From contig CANFTB010000028.1 in NCBI GenBank assembly GCA_947449735.1, positions 1 to 64,000 on the forward strand: a stretch of 64,000 bases of DNA, written 5' to 3'. Shown here piece after piece: positions 23,675 through 31,414 of this stretch. The position numbers and the translations under genes are program-made. Under the pieces are notes generated by a model that worked only from the letters and a program-made list of their open reading frames with translations, had not been told where the DNA came from and searched no databases. Positions within the stretch are counted from its first letter, which is position 1, and each line of letters opens with the position of its first letter. This DNA comes from Chthoniobacteraceae bacterium (GTDB taxonomy: Bacteria > Verrucomicrobiota > Verrucomicrobiia > Chthoniobacterales > Chthoniobacteraceae).

Positions 23675-23780
23675 GGCCTGGCGGCAAGGGTGCGGGCGGC
23701 AGGGGGAAAAGTCGAGTCTGTAGCGGGGCTTGCCTGAGGTGGGGCCGGAGGGTAGACTCAGCGGACACCCGATTCCCCTT

Positions 23781-25565
23781 ATGAGTACCAAAAAAGGATC
23801 CACCACAGAAAAGAAGGCCCCGAAAGCAAAAGCCGGATCCCTGCACAGGCAGTGGTCTTCCGAGGTGGTGGACGGGGTGGAACGGGCGGCCAGCCGGGCC
23901 ATGCTGCACGCCGTGGGCTTTACCCGGGACGATTTCAAAAAGAACCAGATCGGGATCGCGTCGACATGGAGCATGGTGACGCCCTGCAACATGCACATCG
24001 ACGGCCTGGCCAGGCAAACCGAGGCGGGGGTCAATACGGCTGGCGCCAAAGGACTCATCTTCAACACCATGACGATCTCAGACGGGATCTCGATGGGGAC
24101 CGAGGGGATGAAGTATTCGCTGGTTTCGCGCGAAATCATCGCCGACTCGATTGAGGCGGTGGTGGGGTGCCAGGGGTTTGACGGGGTGGTGGCGATCGGG
24201 GGATGTGACAAGAACATGCCCGGCTGCGTGATAGCGCTGGCGCGTTTGAACCGGCCCTCCGTGTTCGTCTACGGTGGGACAATTTTGCCGGGTTGCATCA
24301 CCGGAGTGCTGGCGGGCAAGCGTCTGCGCAAGGAGCGGGCGGAGGCGATGGCCGGCAAGAAGCTGGACATTGTGAGCTGCTTTGAGGCGGTGGGATCGAT
24401 CGCCAACGGCCAGATTGACGACCGCGAGCTGACTTTGATCGAGGAGGAGTCGATTCCCGGCGCGGGTTCCTGCGGGGGGATGTACACGGCGAACACGATG
24501 GCCTCGGCGATCGAGGCGCTGGGGATGAGTCTGCCGAATTCGAGCGCGCAGAACGCTGTTTCGCAGGCGAAGCTGGCGGATGCGCGTGCGGCCGGCCTGG
24601 CGGTGGTGGAACTGATCAAGCGCGGGATCCGGCCTTCCGACATTTTGACGCGCGAGTCCTTTGAGAATGCAATCACGGTGGTGATCGCCCTGGGAGGGTC
24701 TACGAACGCGGTGCTGCACCTGCTGGCGATGGCGCATTCGGCGGGGATCAAGCTGGAACTGAACGACTTTATGAAGATCGGGAAGCGGGTGCCCGTTTTG
24801 GCTGACTTGAAGCCGAGCGGCCGCTTCCTGATGAGCGAACTGATCGAGATCGGGGGACAGACTCCGCTCATGAAGATGTTGCTGGAGGAAAAACTGCTCC
24901 ACGGGGACTGCATGACGGTGACGGGCAAGACTCTGGCGGAAAACCTGAAGCGTGTGCGGGCGTATCCCAAGAACCAGGAGATTGTCCGGCCGGTTTCCAA
25001 TCCGCTGAAGGCGGACAGCCATCTGGTGGTGTTGCGCGGGAACCTGGCGCCGGAGGGCGCTGTGGCGAAGATTTCCGGCAAGGAGGGGCACTCTTTCACG
25101 GGCAAGGCGATCGTTTTTGAAAACGAGCAGGACGCGTTGAAGGCCATTTTGGACGGCACGGTGAAGAAGGGGCACGTGATTGTGATTCGTCACGAGGGTC
25201 CGGTGGGCGGCCCTGGAATGCGTGAGATGCTGTCGCCGACGAGCGCCGTGATGGGCAAGGGCCTGGGCAAGGAGGTCGCGTTGATCACGGACGGGCGTTT
25301 TTCGGGCGGTTCGCACGGGTTTGTGGTGGGCCATATTACGCCCGAGGCGGCCCTTGGGGGTCCGCTGGCGCTGGTGAAGAACGGGGATGCCATTACGATC
25401 GACGGGCGGAAGCACGAGTTGACGCTCGCGGTTTCTGCGGACGAACTCTCGAAGCGGAGGGCGAAGTGGAAGGCGCCGAAGCCGGCGTACACTCGCGGGG
25501 TGCTGGCGAAGTACGCGCGCACGGTGAAGACTGCGTCCCTGGGGGCGGTGACGGATCTGGAGTAA
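23781..25565 (+). CDS. ilvD: Dihydroxy-acid dehydratase IlvD
   Basis: 594 residues, within the IlvD range. It converts 2,3-dihydroxy-isovalerate and 2,3-dihydroxy-3-methylvalerate to the 2-oxoacids in valine, leucine and isoleucine synthesis. Iron-sulfur cysteines are in place: TPCNMH (about 65), GGCDKNMPGC (about 140) and GSCGGMYTANTMA (about 230). Other family blocks are seen: GGSTNAVLHLLA, GPVGGPGMREMLSPTSAVMG and LITDGRFSGGSHGFVVGHI. The start ATG 23781 gives a short Lys-rich leader (STKKGSTTEKKAPKAKAG); longer in-frame starts upstream overlap the promoter region. It is a single gene between divergent and unrelated neighbours. Confidence 0.96.
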   Translation: MSTKKGSTTEKKAPKAKAGSLHRQWSSEVVDGVERAASRAMLHAVGFTRDDFKKNQIGIASTWSMVTPCNMHIDGLARQTEAGVNTAGAKGLIFNTMTISDGISMGTEGMKYSLVSREIIADSIEAVVGCQGFDGVVAIGGCDKNMPGCVIALARLNRPSVFVYGGTILPGCITGVLAGKRLRKERAEAMAGKKLDIVSCFEAVGSIANGQIDDRELTLIEEESIPGAGSCGGMYTANTMASAIEALGMSLPNSSAQNAVSQAKLADARAAGLAVVELIKRGIRPSDILTRESFENAITVVIALGGSTNAVLHLLAMAHSAGIKLELNDFMKIGKRVPVLADLKPSGRFLMSELIEIGGQTPLMKMLLEEKLLHGDCMTVTGKTLAENLKRVRAYPKNQEIVRPVSNPLKADSHLVVLRGNLAPEGAVAKISGKEGHSFTGKAIVFENEQDALKAILDGTVKKGHVIVIRHEGPVGGPGMREMLSPTSAVMGKGLGKEVALITDGRFSGGSHGFVVGHITPEAALGGPLALVKNGDAITIDGRKHELTLAVSADELSKRRAKWKAPKPAYTRGVLAKYARTVKTASLGAVTDLE

Positions 25566-25640
25566 GGAGCAACAGGGCCGGGCAAGGAGGGGTGGCAGGG
25601 GGCGAGGTTTTGAAAACATCGCTTTGTCTCCCTCCCCGGC

Positions 25641-26648
25641 ATGTGGAATACTAAGACTATGCAGGCCACGGTAAACGCATCCCGGCGCGAAGCGCAGAGC
25701 AGCCGCTTGTCGGTATGGTTTTTGGTCGCGTTGGGGCTGTCGGTGGGGCTGCACTTCGGTTTTTATACCTGGTCGAAAGCCACGCGGATGAAGGGGATGG
25801 CGGAGTCTGCGGCGCCTGCGCTGCTGCCACCGAAGTTCGTGGTGAAGCAGGTGAATTTTGACCCCAAGTCGTTGCAGGACATTCCGGAGCCGGTGCAGGC
25901 GCCCAAGAAGGAGCCTGTGACGCCTGAGAAACTGGTGTTTTCGGACGCCAAGCCTCAGGCGGCAGACATGAAGCTTGAGGTGAAGCCTGTGGATGTGTCT
26001 AGCAAGCTGGTGGAAGACAAGCCCCAGGCGAAGGCGGATCCGATCGCGATGACGGCGATGGTGCAGTCAACGGCGGGGGCATTGGACGGGGAGTTAGGCG
26101 CGTTGGCGGGTTCTTTTTTGAAAACACAGGCCACTTCGAGTGCGCAGCCGGTGCTCGCGATTTCTCCGCAGATGGGTAACGGCGGGGGGCAGAACGGAGC
26201 CGCCGCAAACGCTGCGATGCAGGGAAAGCAGAGTCTGGATGACGTGTTGAGCGGGATTGGCAAGGTTCCCACCAAGGAGAGCCCGGTGGCGATTCCGGGG
26301 AACGCGCTGTTTGCGCACGACAGTTCGGAACTGGGGCAGGAATCGGTACCTATTTTGGAAAAGATCGCGGACTTGCGACGCCGGTTTCCCGACTACGTGA
26401 TGGTGATCGTGGGGCACACGGACAACACCGGTTCGCCCGACTACAACGTGCGCCTGAGCCAGCGGCGGGCGGACGCGGTGAAGGAGTGGCTAGTGAAGCG
26501 TTACGGGATGGCGGCGTCGAAGTTGGACACGCTGGGTAAGGGTTCGCAGGAGCTTTTGGTGCCGTCTGGGAACGTCGAGGAACAGGCGCCGAACCGGCGC
26601 GTGGAGGTGGTCCTTGTGCCGGCGCGCGCGGGCAAAAAGGGGAACTGA
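25641..26648 (+). CDS. OmpA/MotB-type peptidoglycan-binding protein with N-terminal anchor
   Basis: 335 residues. One membrane helix near the N-terminus (SVWFLVALGLSVGLHFGFYT, about 24-43) is followed by a long Pro/Lys/Ala-rich linker (about 60-215). The OmpA-like domain runs from about 220 to 328: NALFAHDSSELGQESVPILE, VMVIVGHTDNTGSPDYNVRL, SQRRADAVKEWLVKRYGM, and the final PNRRVEVVLVP. The D and R residues that bind diaminopimelate (TDNxGxxxxNxxLSxxRA) are present. The topology suggests an inner-membrane anchor with a periplasmic domain bound to the wall, as in TonB/Pal-like links. ATG 25659 is an alternative start. Confidence 0.85.
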   Translation: MWNTKTMQATVNASRREAQSSRLSVWFLVALGLSVGLHFGFYTWSKATRMKGMAESAAPALLPPKFVVKQVNFDPKSLQDIPEPVQAPKKEPVTPEKLVFSDAKPQAADMKLEVKPVDVSSKLVEDKPQAKADPIAMTAMVQSTAGALDGELGALAGSFLKTQATSSAQPVLAISPQMGNGGGQNGAAANAAMQGKQSLDDVLSGIGKVPTKESPVAIPGNALFAHDSSELGQESVPILEKIADLRRRFPDYVMVIVGHTDNTGSPDYNVRLSQRRADAVKEWLVKRYGMAASKLDTLGKGSQELLVPSGNVEEQAPNRRVEVVLVPARAGKKGN

Positions 26649-26737
26649 CGAGCTGACTGGCCGGGGCGAAAAAAGGGGGTCTCACGCGGCGCGGAGAAAG
26701 AAGCAAGTGCTTTATTTCCATTAATTTACATAATTCC

Positions 26738-26779
26738 ACTCCGCGCTCTCCGCGGCTCCGCGTGAACTTCCGTTTCCGG
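26738..26779. repeat. Short CTCCGCG-type repeat
   Basis: CTCCGCG occurs three times with small spacers, followed by TGAACTTCCGTTTCCGG. The end of this element (TCCGCGTGAACTTC then GTTT) also appears at 151-170 next to the IS110 tail. It resembles short dispersed intergenic elements found in many large-genome bacteria. No gene fits here. Confidence 0.3.
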
Positions 26780-26782
26780 ACT

Positions 26783-27604
26783 TCAGAGCAGCTCCATTGA
26801 GAAGTCGATGGAGCGTGCGGAGTGCGTGAGGGCGCCGGAGGAAATGAAGTCGACTCCGGTCGCGGCGATGGCGCCGACGGTTTCGAGGGTGACGCCGCCC
26901 GAGGCTTCCAGGAGGGTTTTGCCGGAGCTCAAACGCACGGCTTCCCGCAGCTCTTCGAGGCTCATGTTGTCCAGAAGGATCACATCGACCCCTTCCATTT
27001 TTAGAAAATCCCTGACCTGGTCCATGCGGTCCGCCTCCAGCTCGATGCGGATTCCCGGATGGTCCTTCTTAAAGCGCAGGATAGCTTCCTGAAGCTGGGC
27101 CGGACTGGTGCCCGAGGCGAGGTGGTTGTCCTTGACCATCACCATGTCGTACAGGCCCATGCGGTGGTTCGTTCCGCCGCCGGAAACCACCGCGGCCTTT
27201 TCGAGAAGCCGCAAACCGGGAACCGTCTTGCGTGTGTCCAGAATACGCGTCTTGGTTCCCGCAGCGGCGGCTACGAAGCGGGACGTGAGGGTGGCGATGC
27301 CCGAGAGGTGTTGGAGGAAATTTAGGGCGACCCTTTCGGCGGTGAGAAGGGAGGGCAAAGGGCCTGCGACTTTGAGAACCGTGTCTCCGGGGGTGAGGTG
27401 TGTCCCGCTCGGGCGTTCCACCTGGACCTGGATGTCAGGGTTCACGCGCCGGAATACCTCGGCGGCGGTTTCCACTCCGGCTGCGACGGCCGGTTCCTTG
27501 GCGAACACACGCGCGGAGGCCGGACGGTTTTCGACGAAATAGCGAGCGGTCAGGTCGCCTGGACCGACGTCTTCCGCCAGCGCATGGGTGATGGGATCGT
27601 GCAT
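26783..27604 (-). CDS. nadC: Nicotinate-nucleotide diphosphorylase (carboxylating), quinolinate phosphoribosyltransferase NadC
   Basis: 273 residues, the normal length. It makes nicotinate mononucleotide from quinolinate and PRPP in NAD synthesis. The family blocks are present: ALAEDVGPGDLTARY, ERVALNFLQHLSGIATLT, RILDTRKTVPGLRLLEKAAV, GGGTNHRMGLYDMVMVKDNH, IRIELEADRMDQVRDFL, GVDVILLDNMS and EASGGVTLETV followed by GVDFISSGALTHS. The substrate-binding Arg, His and Lys (RKTxPG, TNHR, KDNH) are conserved. It is convergent with the OmpA-domain gene and about 60 bp from the HEAT-like gene upstream on the same strand. Confidence 0.96.
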   Translation of the reverse strand: MHDPITHALAEDVGPGDLTARYFVENRPASARVFAKEPAVAAGVETAAEVFRRVNPDIQVQVERPSGTHLTPGDTVLKVAGPLPSLLTAERVALNFLQHLSGIATLTSRFVAAAAGTKTRILDTRKTVPGLRLLEKAAVVSGGGTNHRMGLYDMVMVKDNHLASGTSPAQLQEAILRFKKDHPGIRIELEADRMDQVRDFLKMEGVDVILLDNMSLEELREAVRLSSGKTLLEASGGVTLETVGAIAATGVDFISSGALTHSARSIDFSMELL

Positions 27605-27664
27605 GAATGCGAGGGATTGAGGGAGGCGTCGGGATTGCGGTGAGAACGGGGGAAGCAGTGCAGG

Positions 27665-28168
27665 CTAGCGCTTTGAGGGGTTCGCGGGCGGCTGTGCGGA
27701 CGTTCCGTTTTGGGCGGTCTGGTAAATGGATTCAGCGAGGGCGCGGAGGGCTTTGTCGGGCGATTGGAGGCCCTTTTGGAGCAGTTTGTGGAGCGTCTCC
27801 GCAGCCTTGGGGCTGGGAAACGCGGGCAGGCTTTTGAGGAGCTGCATCTGCACCTTGGGCTGGGGGTCATGGGCCAGGGCGAGCAGTTTGGATTCAAGGT
27901 CGGGATCCTGCGCCACTAGGGGTGTGCCCATGCGGATCATCGCGGCCCGAATGGCCGGTGAGGTGTCGCAAATCGAGCGGGTGATTTGCTTTGAGTCGAT
28001 GGCCGTTCCCTTCTCCAGCTGGGCGAGCGCGTCGAGGCGGTTTTGCTCGACCGGATCCGTGTTGAAGACGCGCAGCAGGTGCGCGGATGCTTCCGCGGCT
28101 TGAGCGGGGCTTGGGATCGCCAGACAAAGCCAGGGCATCGCCAGCAGGATGGTTAGGAAAAGACGCAC
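27665..28168 (-). CDS. Exported HEAT-repeat-like protein
   Basis: About 167 residues from GTG 28168. It begins with RLFLTILLAMPWLCLAIPSP and ends the signal at AQA, a typical secretory signal peptide; the longer frame starting at 28291 would place this inside the protein and overlap lipA. The mature part consists of paired helices (HLLRVFNTDPVEQNRLDALA, LALAHDPQPKVQMQLLKSLP, AAETLHKLLQKGLQSPDKAL) that look like HEAT repeats. It could be a small periplasmic scaffold; no family assigned. It is divergent from lipA across about 90 bp. Confidence 0.65.
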   Translation of the reverse strand: MRLFLTILLAMPWLCLAIPSPAQAAEASAHLLRVFNTDPVEQNRLDALAQLEKGTAIDSKQITRSICDTSPAIRAAMIRMGTPLVAQDPDLESKLLALAHDPQPKVQMQLLKSLPAFPSPKAAETLHKLLQKGLQSPDKALRALAESIYQTAQNGTSAQPPANPSKR

Positions 28169-28255
28169 GGGACTATCATGCCACAGTTGGGGCTGCTGAA
28201 AACCCCCGACATGGTGTGGATTGCTTTCGAGCCTCCTTTCCCTAAGGTGGAGGGA

Positions 28256-29152
28256 ATGTCCTGCACGAAGATCGACCCTGCATTGCACCAATCCAAGAAG
28301 CCGGACTGGATCCGTGTGCGTTTGCCCTCAAACCCCGTTTTCTTTTCCACCAAGGCGCTTGTGTCGGATTTGAAGCTGCACACGGTTTGTGAGGAGGCGC
28401 AGTGTCCGAACCGGTGGGAGTGCTGGAGCCAGGGGACGGCAACTTTCATGATCGCTGGGGACCGGTGCACGCGTGCCTGCGGTTTTTGCGCCGTGACGAC
28501 GGCCAAACCCTTTGCGCTCGAGGCGGACGAACCCCAGCGGGTGGCCGAGGCCGTGCGCCGCATGAAGCTCAAACACGTGGTGGTGACGGCTGTAGCCCGC
28601 GACGACCTGAAGGACGGGGGGGCCGCTCATTTTGCCCAGACGATCGAGGCGATTCGCGCCGTGGACGCGGACATCACCATTGAGGTGCTGGTGCCCGACT
28701 TCCACTCCAAGGACGAATGCCTCCAGCAGGTGGTGGACGCCGCCCCGCATATTTTCAACCACAACTTGGAAACGGTGGAACGCCTGACGCCCCTGGTGCG
28801 GTCAAGGGCGAAGTACCGGCGTTCCCTCGAGGTGTTGGCCAAGGCCAAGCAGATGGCGCCCTCGGTCGTCACCAAGAGCGGCTTGATGCTCGGCCTCGGG
28901 GAGACGGAGGAGGAACTTTTCCAGGCCATGGACGACCTGCGTGCTTCCGGAGTGCAAGTTTTGACGCTCGGGCAGTACCTGCGTCCGAGTCCGCAGCATC
29001 TGCCCGTGGTGGAGTACATTCGGCCGGAGGTTTTCGAGCGGCACAAGGAACTGGCGTACAGCAAGGGGTTTGAGTACGTGGCGTCGGGCCCGCTGGTGCG
29101 CAGCTCCTACCACGCCGCGGACTACAAGCCCCGGGAAATCGGGGCGCGCTGA
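28256..29152 (+). CDS. lipA: Lipoyl synthase LipA
   Basis: 298 residues. It inserts two sulfurs into octanoyl groups on lipoyl domains. The auxiliary cluster motif is CEEAQCPNRWEC (Cx4Cx5C), the radical-SAM motif is CTRACGFCAV (CxxxCxxC), and the C-terminal serine is in RSSYHA. Other blocks: KHVVVTAVARDDLKDGGA, IEVLVPDF, FNHNLETVERL, KSGLMLGLGET, TLGQYLRPSPQHLPVVEYI. ATG 28256 is chosen because a GGAGGG Shine-Dalgarno lies just before it and the sequence MSCTKIDPALHQSKKPDWIR fits the family start; the frame is open to 28178. It is convergent with can across a short tandem repeat. Confidence 0.96.
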   Translation: MSCTKIDPALHQSKKPDWIRVRLPSNPVFFSTKALVSDLKLHTVCEEAQCPNRWECWSQGTATFMIAGDRCTRACGFCAVTTAKPFALEADEPQRVAEAVRRMKLKHVVVTAVARDDLKDGGAAHFAQTIEAIRAVDADITIEVLVPDFHSKDECLQQVVDAAPHIFNHNLETVERLTPLVRSRAKYRRSLEVLAKAKQMAPSVVTKSGLMLGLGETEEELFQAMDDLRASGVQVLTLGQYLRPSPQHLPVVEYIRPEVFERHKELAYSKGFEYVASGPLVRSSYHAADYKPREIGAR

Positions 29153-29175
29153 TCGGGATCGCGGGTTGAGCCGCC

Positions 29176-29217
29176 CCGCTAGACTGAGCGGAGCCGCCGC
29201 TAGACTGAGCGGAGCCG
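29176..29217. repeat. Two tandem 21-bp hairpin units between lipA and can
   Basis: Two identical 21-bp units (29176-29196, 29197-29217) each contain CCGCT-AGACTG-AGCGG, a 5-bp stem with a 6-nt loop, followed by AGCCG. A third partial CCGCTAG overlaps the can stop codon. The units lie between convergent genes, so they could act as a two-way terminator, but there is no T-run. Confidence 0.7.
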
Positions 29218-29874
29218 CTAGGCGAGCCGGCTCAGCGCCTTCTGGTAGGCTGGCTGGATTTCCGCCAGCGCGCCGACGCTGACGTTCAGATCCCTGATGA
29301 TGCCGTCCTGAAGGGCGTAGACGAGCCCGTGCACGGTGATGTCCTGCTGGCGCAGCCAGGCGTCTTGAACGATGGTGGTCTCGCAGACGTTCATGACCTG
29401 TTCGATGACGTTGAGTTCGCACAAACGCCTCGCCTGCGCGTCTTGGTCTGGGAGGGTTTCCAGAAGCTCGGCGTGTTTTTGCCGGACGTCCTGGACGTGC
29501 CGGAGCCAGTTGTCGATCAGCCCGAGGCGGCGGCACTGGAGGGCGGTGATGACGCCGCCGCAGCCATAGTGGCCCACGACCAGAACGTGCCGGACCTTTA
29601 GGACGTCCACTGCATACTGCATGACGCTAAGGCAGTTGAGGTCGGTGTGGACCACGACGTTCGCCACGTTCCTGTGCACGAAAATTTCGCCGGGCAGAAG
29701 CCCCACGATCTGGTTGGCTGGCACGCGGCTGTCTGAGCAGCCGATCCAGAGGTACTCCGGGCTTTGCTGGTGGGCAAGGGTGGAGAAGAAGTCAGGGTTG
29801 CGGGCGGAGGTTTCCGCCGCCCAGGTGCGGTTGCTGGCAAGGAGTCCTGCGATCGGGCTCATGGGGTGTGTCAC
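29218..29874 (-). CDS. can: Beta-class carbonic anhydrase Can
   Basis: 218 residues, very close in layout to the E. coli Can type. It interconverts CO2 and bicarbonate. The zinc ligands are Cys46 and Asp48 (WIGCSDSRVP) and His102 and Cys105 (VVGHYGCGG), the latter two from alignment with Can. Other blocks: GLLPGEIFVHRNVANVVVHT, DLNCLSVMQYAVDVLKV, LCELNVIEQVMNV, VHGLVYALQDGIIRDL. The GTG at 29874 overlaps the fumC stop as GTGA, suggesting translational coupling; ATG 29862 (MSPIAGLLASN) is an alternative start. Confidence 0.95.
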   Translation of the reverse strand: MTHPMSPIAGLLASNRTWAAETSARNPDFFSTLAHQQSPEYLWIGCSDSRVPANQIVGLLPGEIFVHRNVANVVVHTDLNCLSVMQYAVDVLKVRHVLVVGHYGCGGVITALQCRRLGLIDNWLRHVQDVRQKHAELLETLPDQDAQARRLCELNVIEQVMNVCETTIVQDAWLRQQDITVHGLVYALQDGIIRDLNVSVGALAEIQPAYQKALSRLA

Positions 29875-31322
29875 GTTTCGGGATTGGGTCGCGCTCTGGG
29901 GGCCGTCATTTTGAACGGATCCGAGGCGGTTGCGAGTTCTTCTTCCGAAAGGAGGCCCTCTTCCTCGCAGAGGCTTTGGATGGTTTTTCCGGTGGCAACG
30001 CTCTTGAGCGCCACCGCGGAGGCTTTTTCAAAGCCCAGAATCGGCGCGAGTCCGGTGGCGAGGACTGTGGAATCTTCCAGGCCCTGCTGGCAGCGCTTTG
30101 CATTCGGGCTGAGGTTTTCCACGCAGCCGCTGCTGAACACATCGCAGGCGCGGCTCAGGAGGTGGAGGGACTCGGCCATGGCGTGGGCGATTACGGGCTG
30201 TCCGGTGTTGAGTTCGAAGTTGGAAAGGGACGCGGCGGCCCAGGTGACGGTGGCGTCATTCCCGATGACGCGGCTGCAGACCTGGAGCATGGCTTCGCAC
30301 AGGACTGGGTTGACTTTGCCCGGCATGATGGACGAGCCGGGCTGGCGAGCGGGGAGTTCGATTTCACCGATGCCGGCGTTTGGGCCGCTGGCCAGCCAGC
30401 GGATGTCGTTGGCGACTTTAAAAAGGCTCGTGGCGATTGTCTTCAGGTGGCCGCTAGCCTCCACGATTCCATCCTTCGCCGACTGCGCCTCAAAGTGGTT
30501 GGAGGCTTCGTGCCAGGGGAGCCCTGTGCTTCGGCAAAGCCGCGCGATGGCCAGGCGGGGGAAGTCCGGGTGGCGGTTCAGGCCCGTTCCAACGGCAGTG
30601 CCACCCAGCGGCAATTCCCGGAGCGCGAGCAGTGCAGAATTTGCCCGGTGGCGCGCGAGTTCCACCTGGCGAGCGAACCCCGAAAAGACCTGTCCTAGCC
30701 GGATGGGTGTGGCATCCATGAGATGAGTTCTACCAATTTTAAGAATTTCCCAGAACTCCGAGGACTTGGCGAACAGAGCAGAGTGGAGTTTGGCTAGTGC
30801 GGGCAGCAGGGAGTGGTGGATTTGGATGCCGAGGGCGACGTGGACCGCGGTCGGAAAGACATCGTTGGAGGACTGCCCCAGGTTGACGTGGTCGTTTGGA
30901 TGCACCGGGTCCTTCGAGCCCAGTAGTTTTCCTGCCAACTGGGAGCACCGGTTGGCGATGACCTCGTTGAGGTTCATATGGGACGAGGTGCCCGAGCCCG
31001 TTTGGAAAATATCCACGGGAAAATGGGCGTCCAGGGTGCCGTCGGCCACTTCCGCCGCAGCCTCCTGAATCAGCGCTGCCCGCTTAGCATCGAGGAGACC
31101 GAGCTCGAAATTGGCCTCTGCGGCCGCTGATTTGACGAGACCGAGCACGTGGATGAGACTGCGGTCGAGCCGGTACCCGGAGATCGGAAAGTTCAGGACG
31201 GCGCGCTGGGTGGAGGCGCCGTAGAGGGCGTCCGCGGGCACGTCGAGCGGGCCCATGGAGTCGCTTTCGACGCGGAACTGTGCAGTGCGTTTCGGTTTGT
31301 CTGAAAGATCGGTGTTTTGCAT
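29871..31322 (-). CDS. fumC: Class II fumarate hydratase
   Basis: 483 residues. It interconverts fumarate and malate in the TCA cycle. Seen: DALYGASTQRAVLNFPISG near the start, FQTGSGTSSHMNLNEVIANR (about 110-130), NDHVNLGQSSNDVFPTAVHV, and the superfamily signature GSSIMPGKVNPV (about 325). The catalytic Ser loop (GSSxMPxKxN) and the His of the HPNDHVN block are kept. ATG 31322 is preceded by GGGGAAG, a good Shine-Dalgarno; the open frame upstream to 31403 is not needed. The closely related aspartase is an alternative, but GSGTSSHMNxNEV fits fumarase. It overlaps can by 4 bases. Confidence 0.93.
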   Translation of the reverse strand: MQNTDLSDKPKRTAQFRVESDSMGPLDVPADALYGASTQRAVLNFPISGYRLDRSLIHVLGLVKSAAAEANFELGLLDAKRAALIQEAAAEVADGTLDAHFPVDIFQTGSGTSSHMNLNEVIANRCSQLAGKLLGSKDPVHPNDHVNLGQSSNDVFPTAVHVALGIQIHHSLLPALAKLHSALFAKSSEFWEILKIGRTHLMDATPIRLGQVFSGFARQVELARHRANSALLALRELPLGGTAVGTGLNRHPDFPRLAIARLCRSTGLPWHEASNHFEAQSAKDGIVEASGHLKTIATSLFKVANDIRWLASGPNAGIGEIELPARQPGSSIMPGKVNPVLCEAMLQVCSRVIGNDATVTWAAASLSNFELNTGQPVIAHAMAESLHLLSRACDVFSSGCVENLSPNAKRCQQGLEDSTVLATGLAPILGFEKASAVALKSVATGKTIQSLCEEEGLLSEEELATASDPFKMTAPRARPNPET

Positions 31323-31414
31323 CTTCCCCAGAATCGTTTGCGATTCCGGGGCGGAGTGTTCCAATCCTGCGGCCTCAAGACGGCGGTTTGTTTTGCCGCG
31401 CAAGCGGGCTGGTC

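Noticed and set aside
24078-25754. 558-codon minus-strand frame opposite ilvD.
   Set aside because: Arg/His/Gln-rich shadow of ilvD, which is unambiguous.
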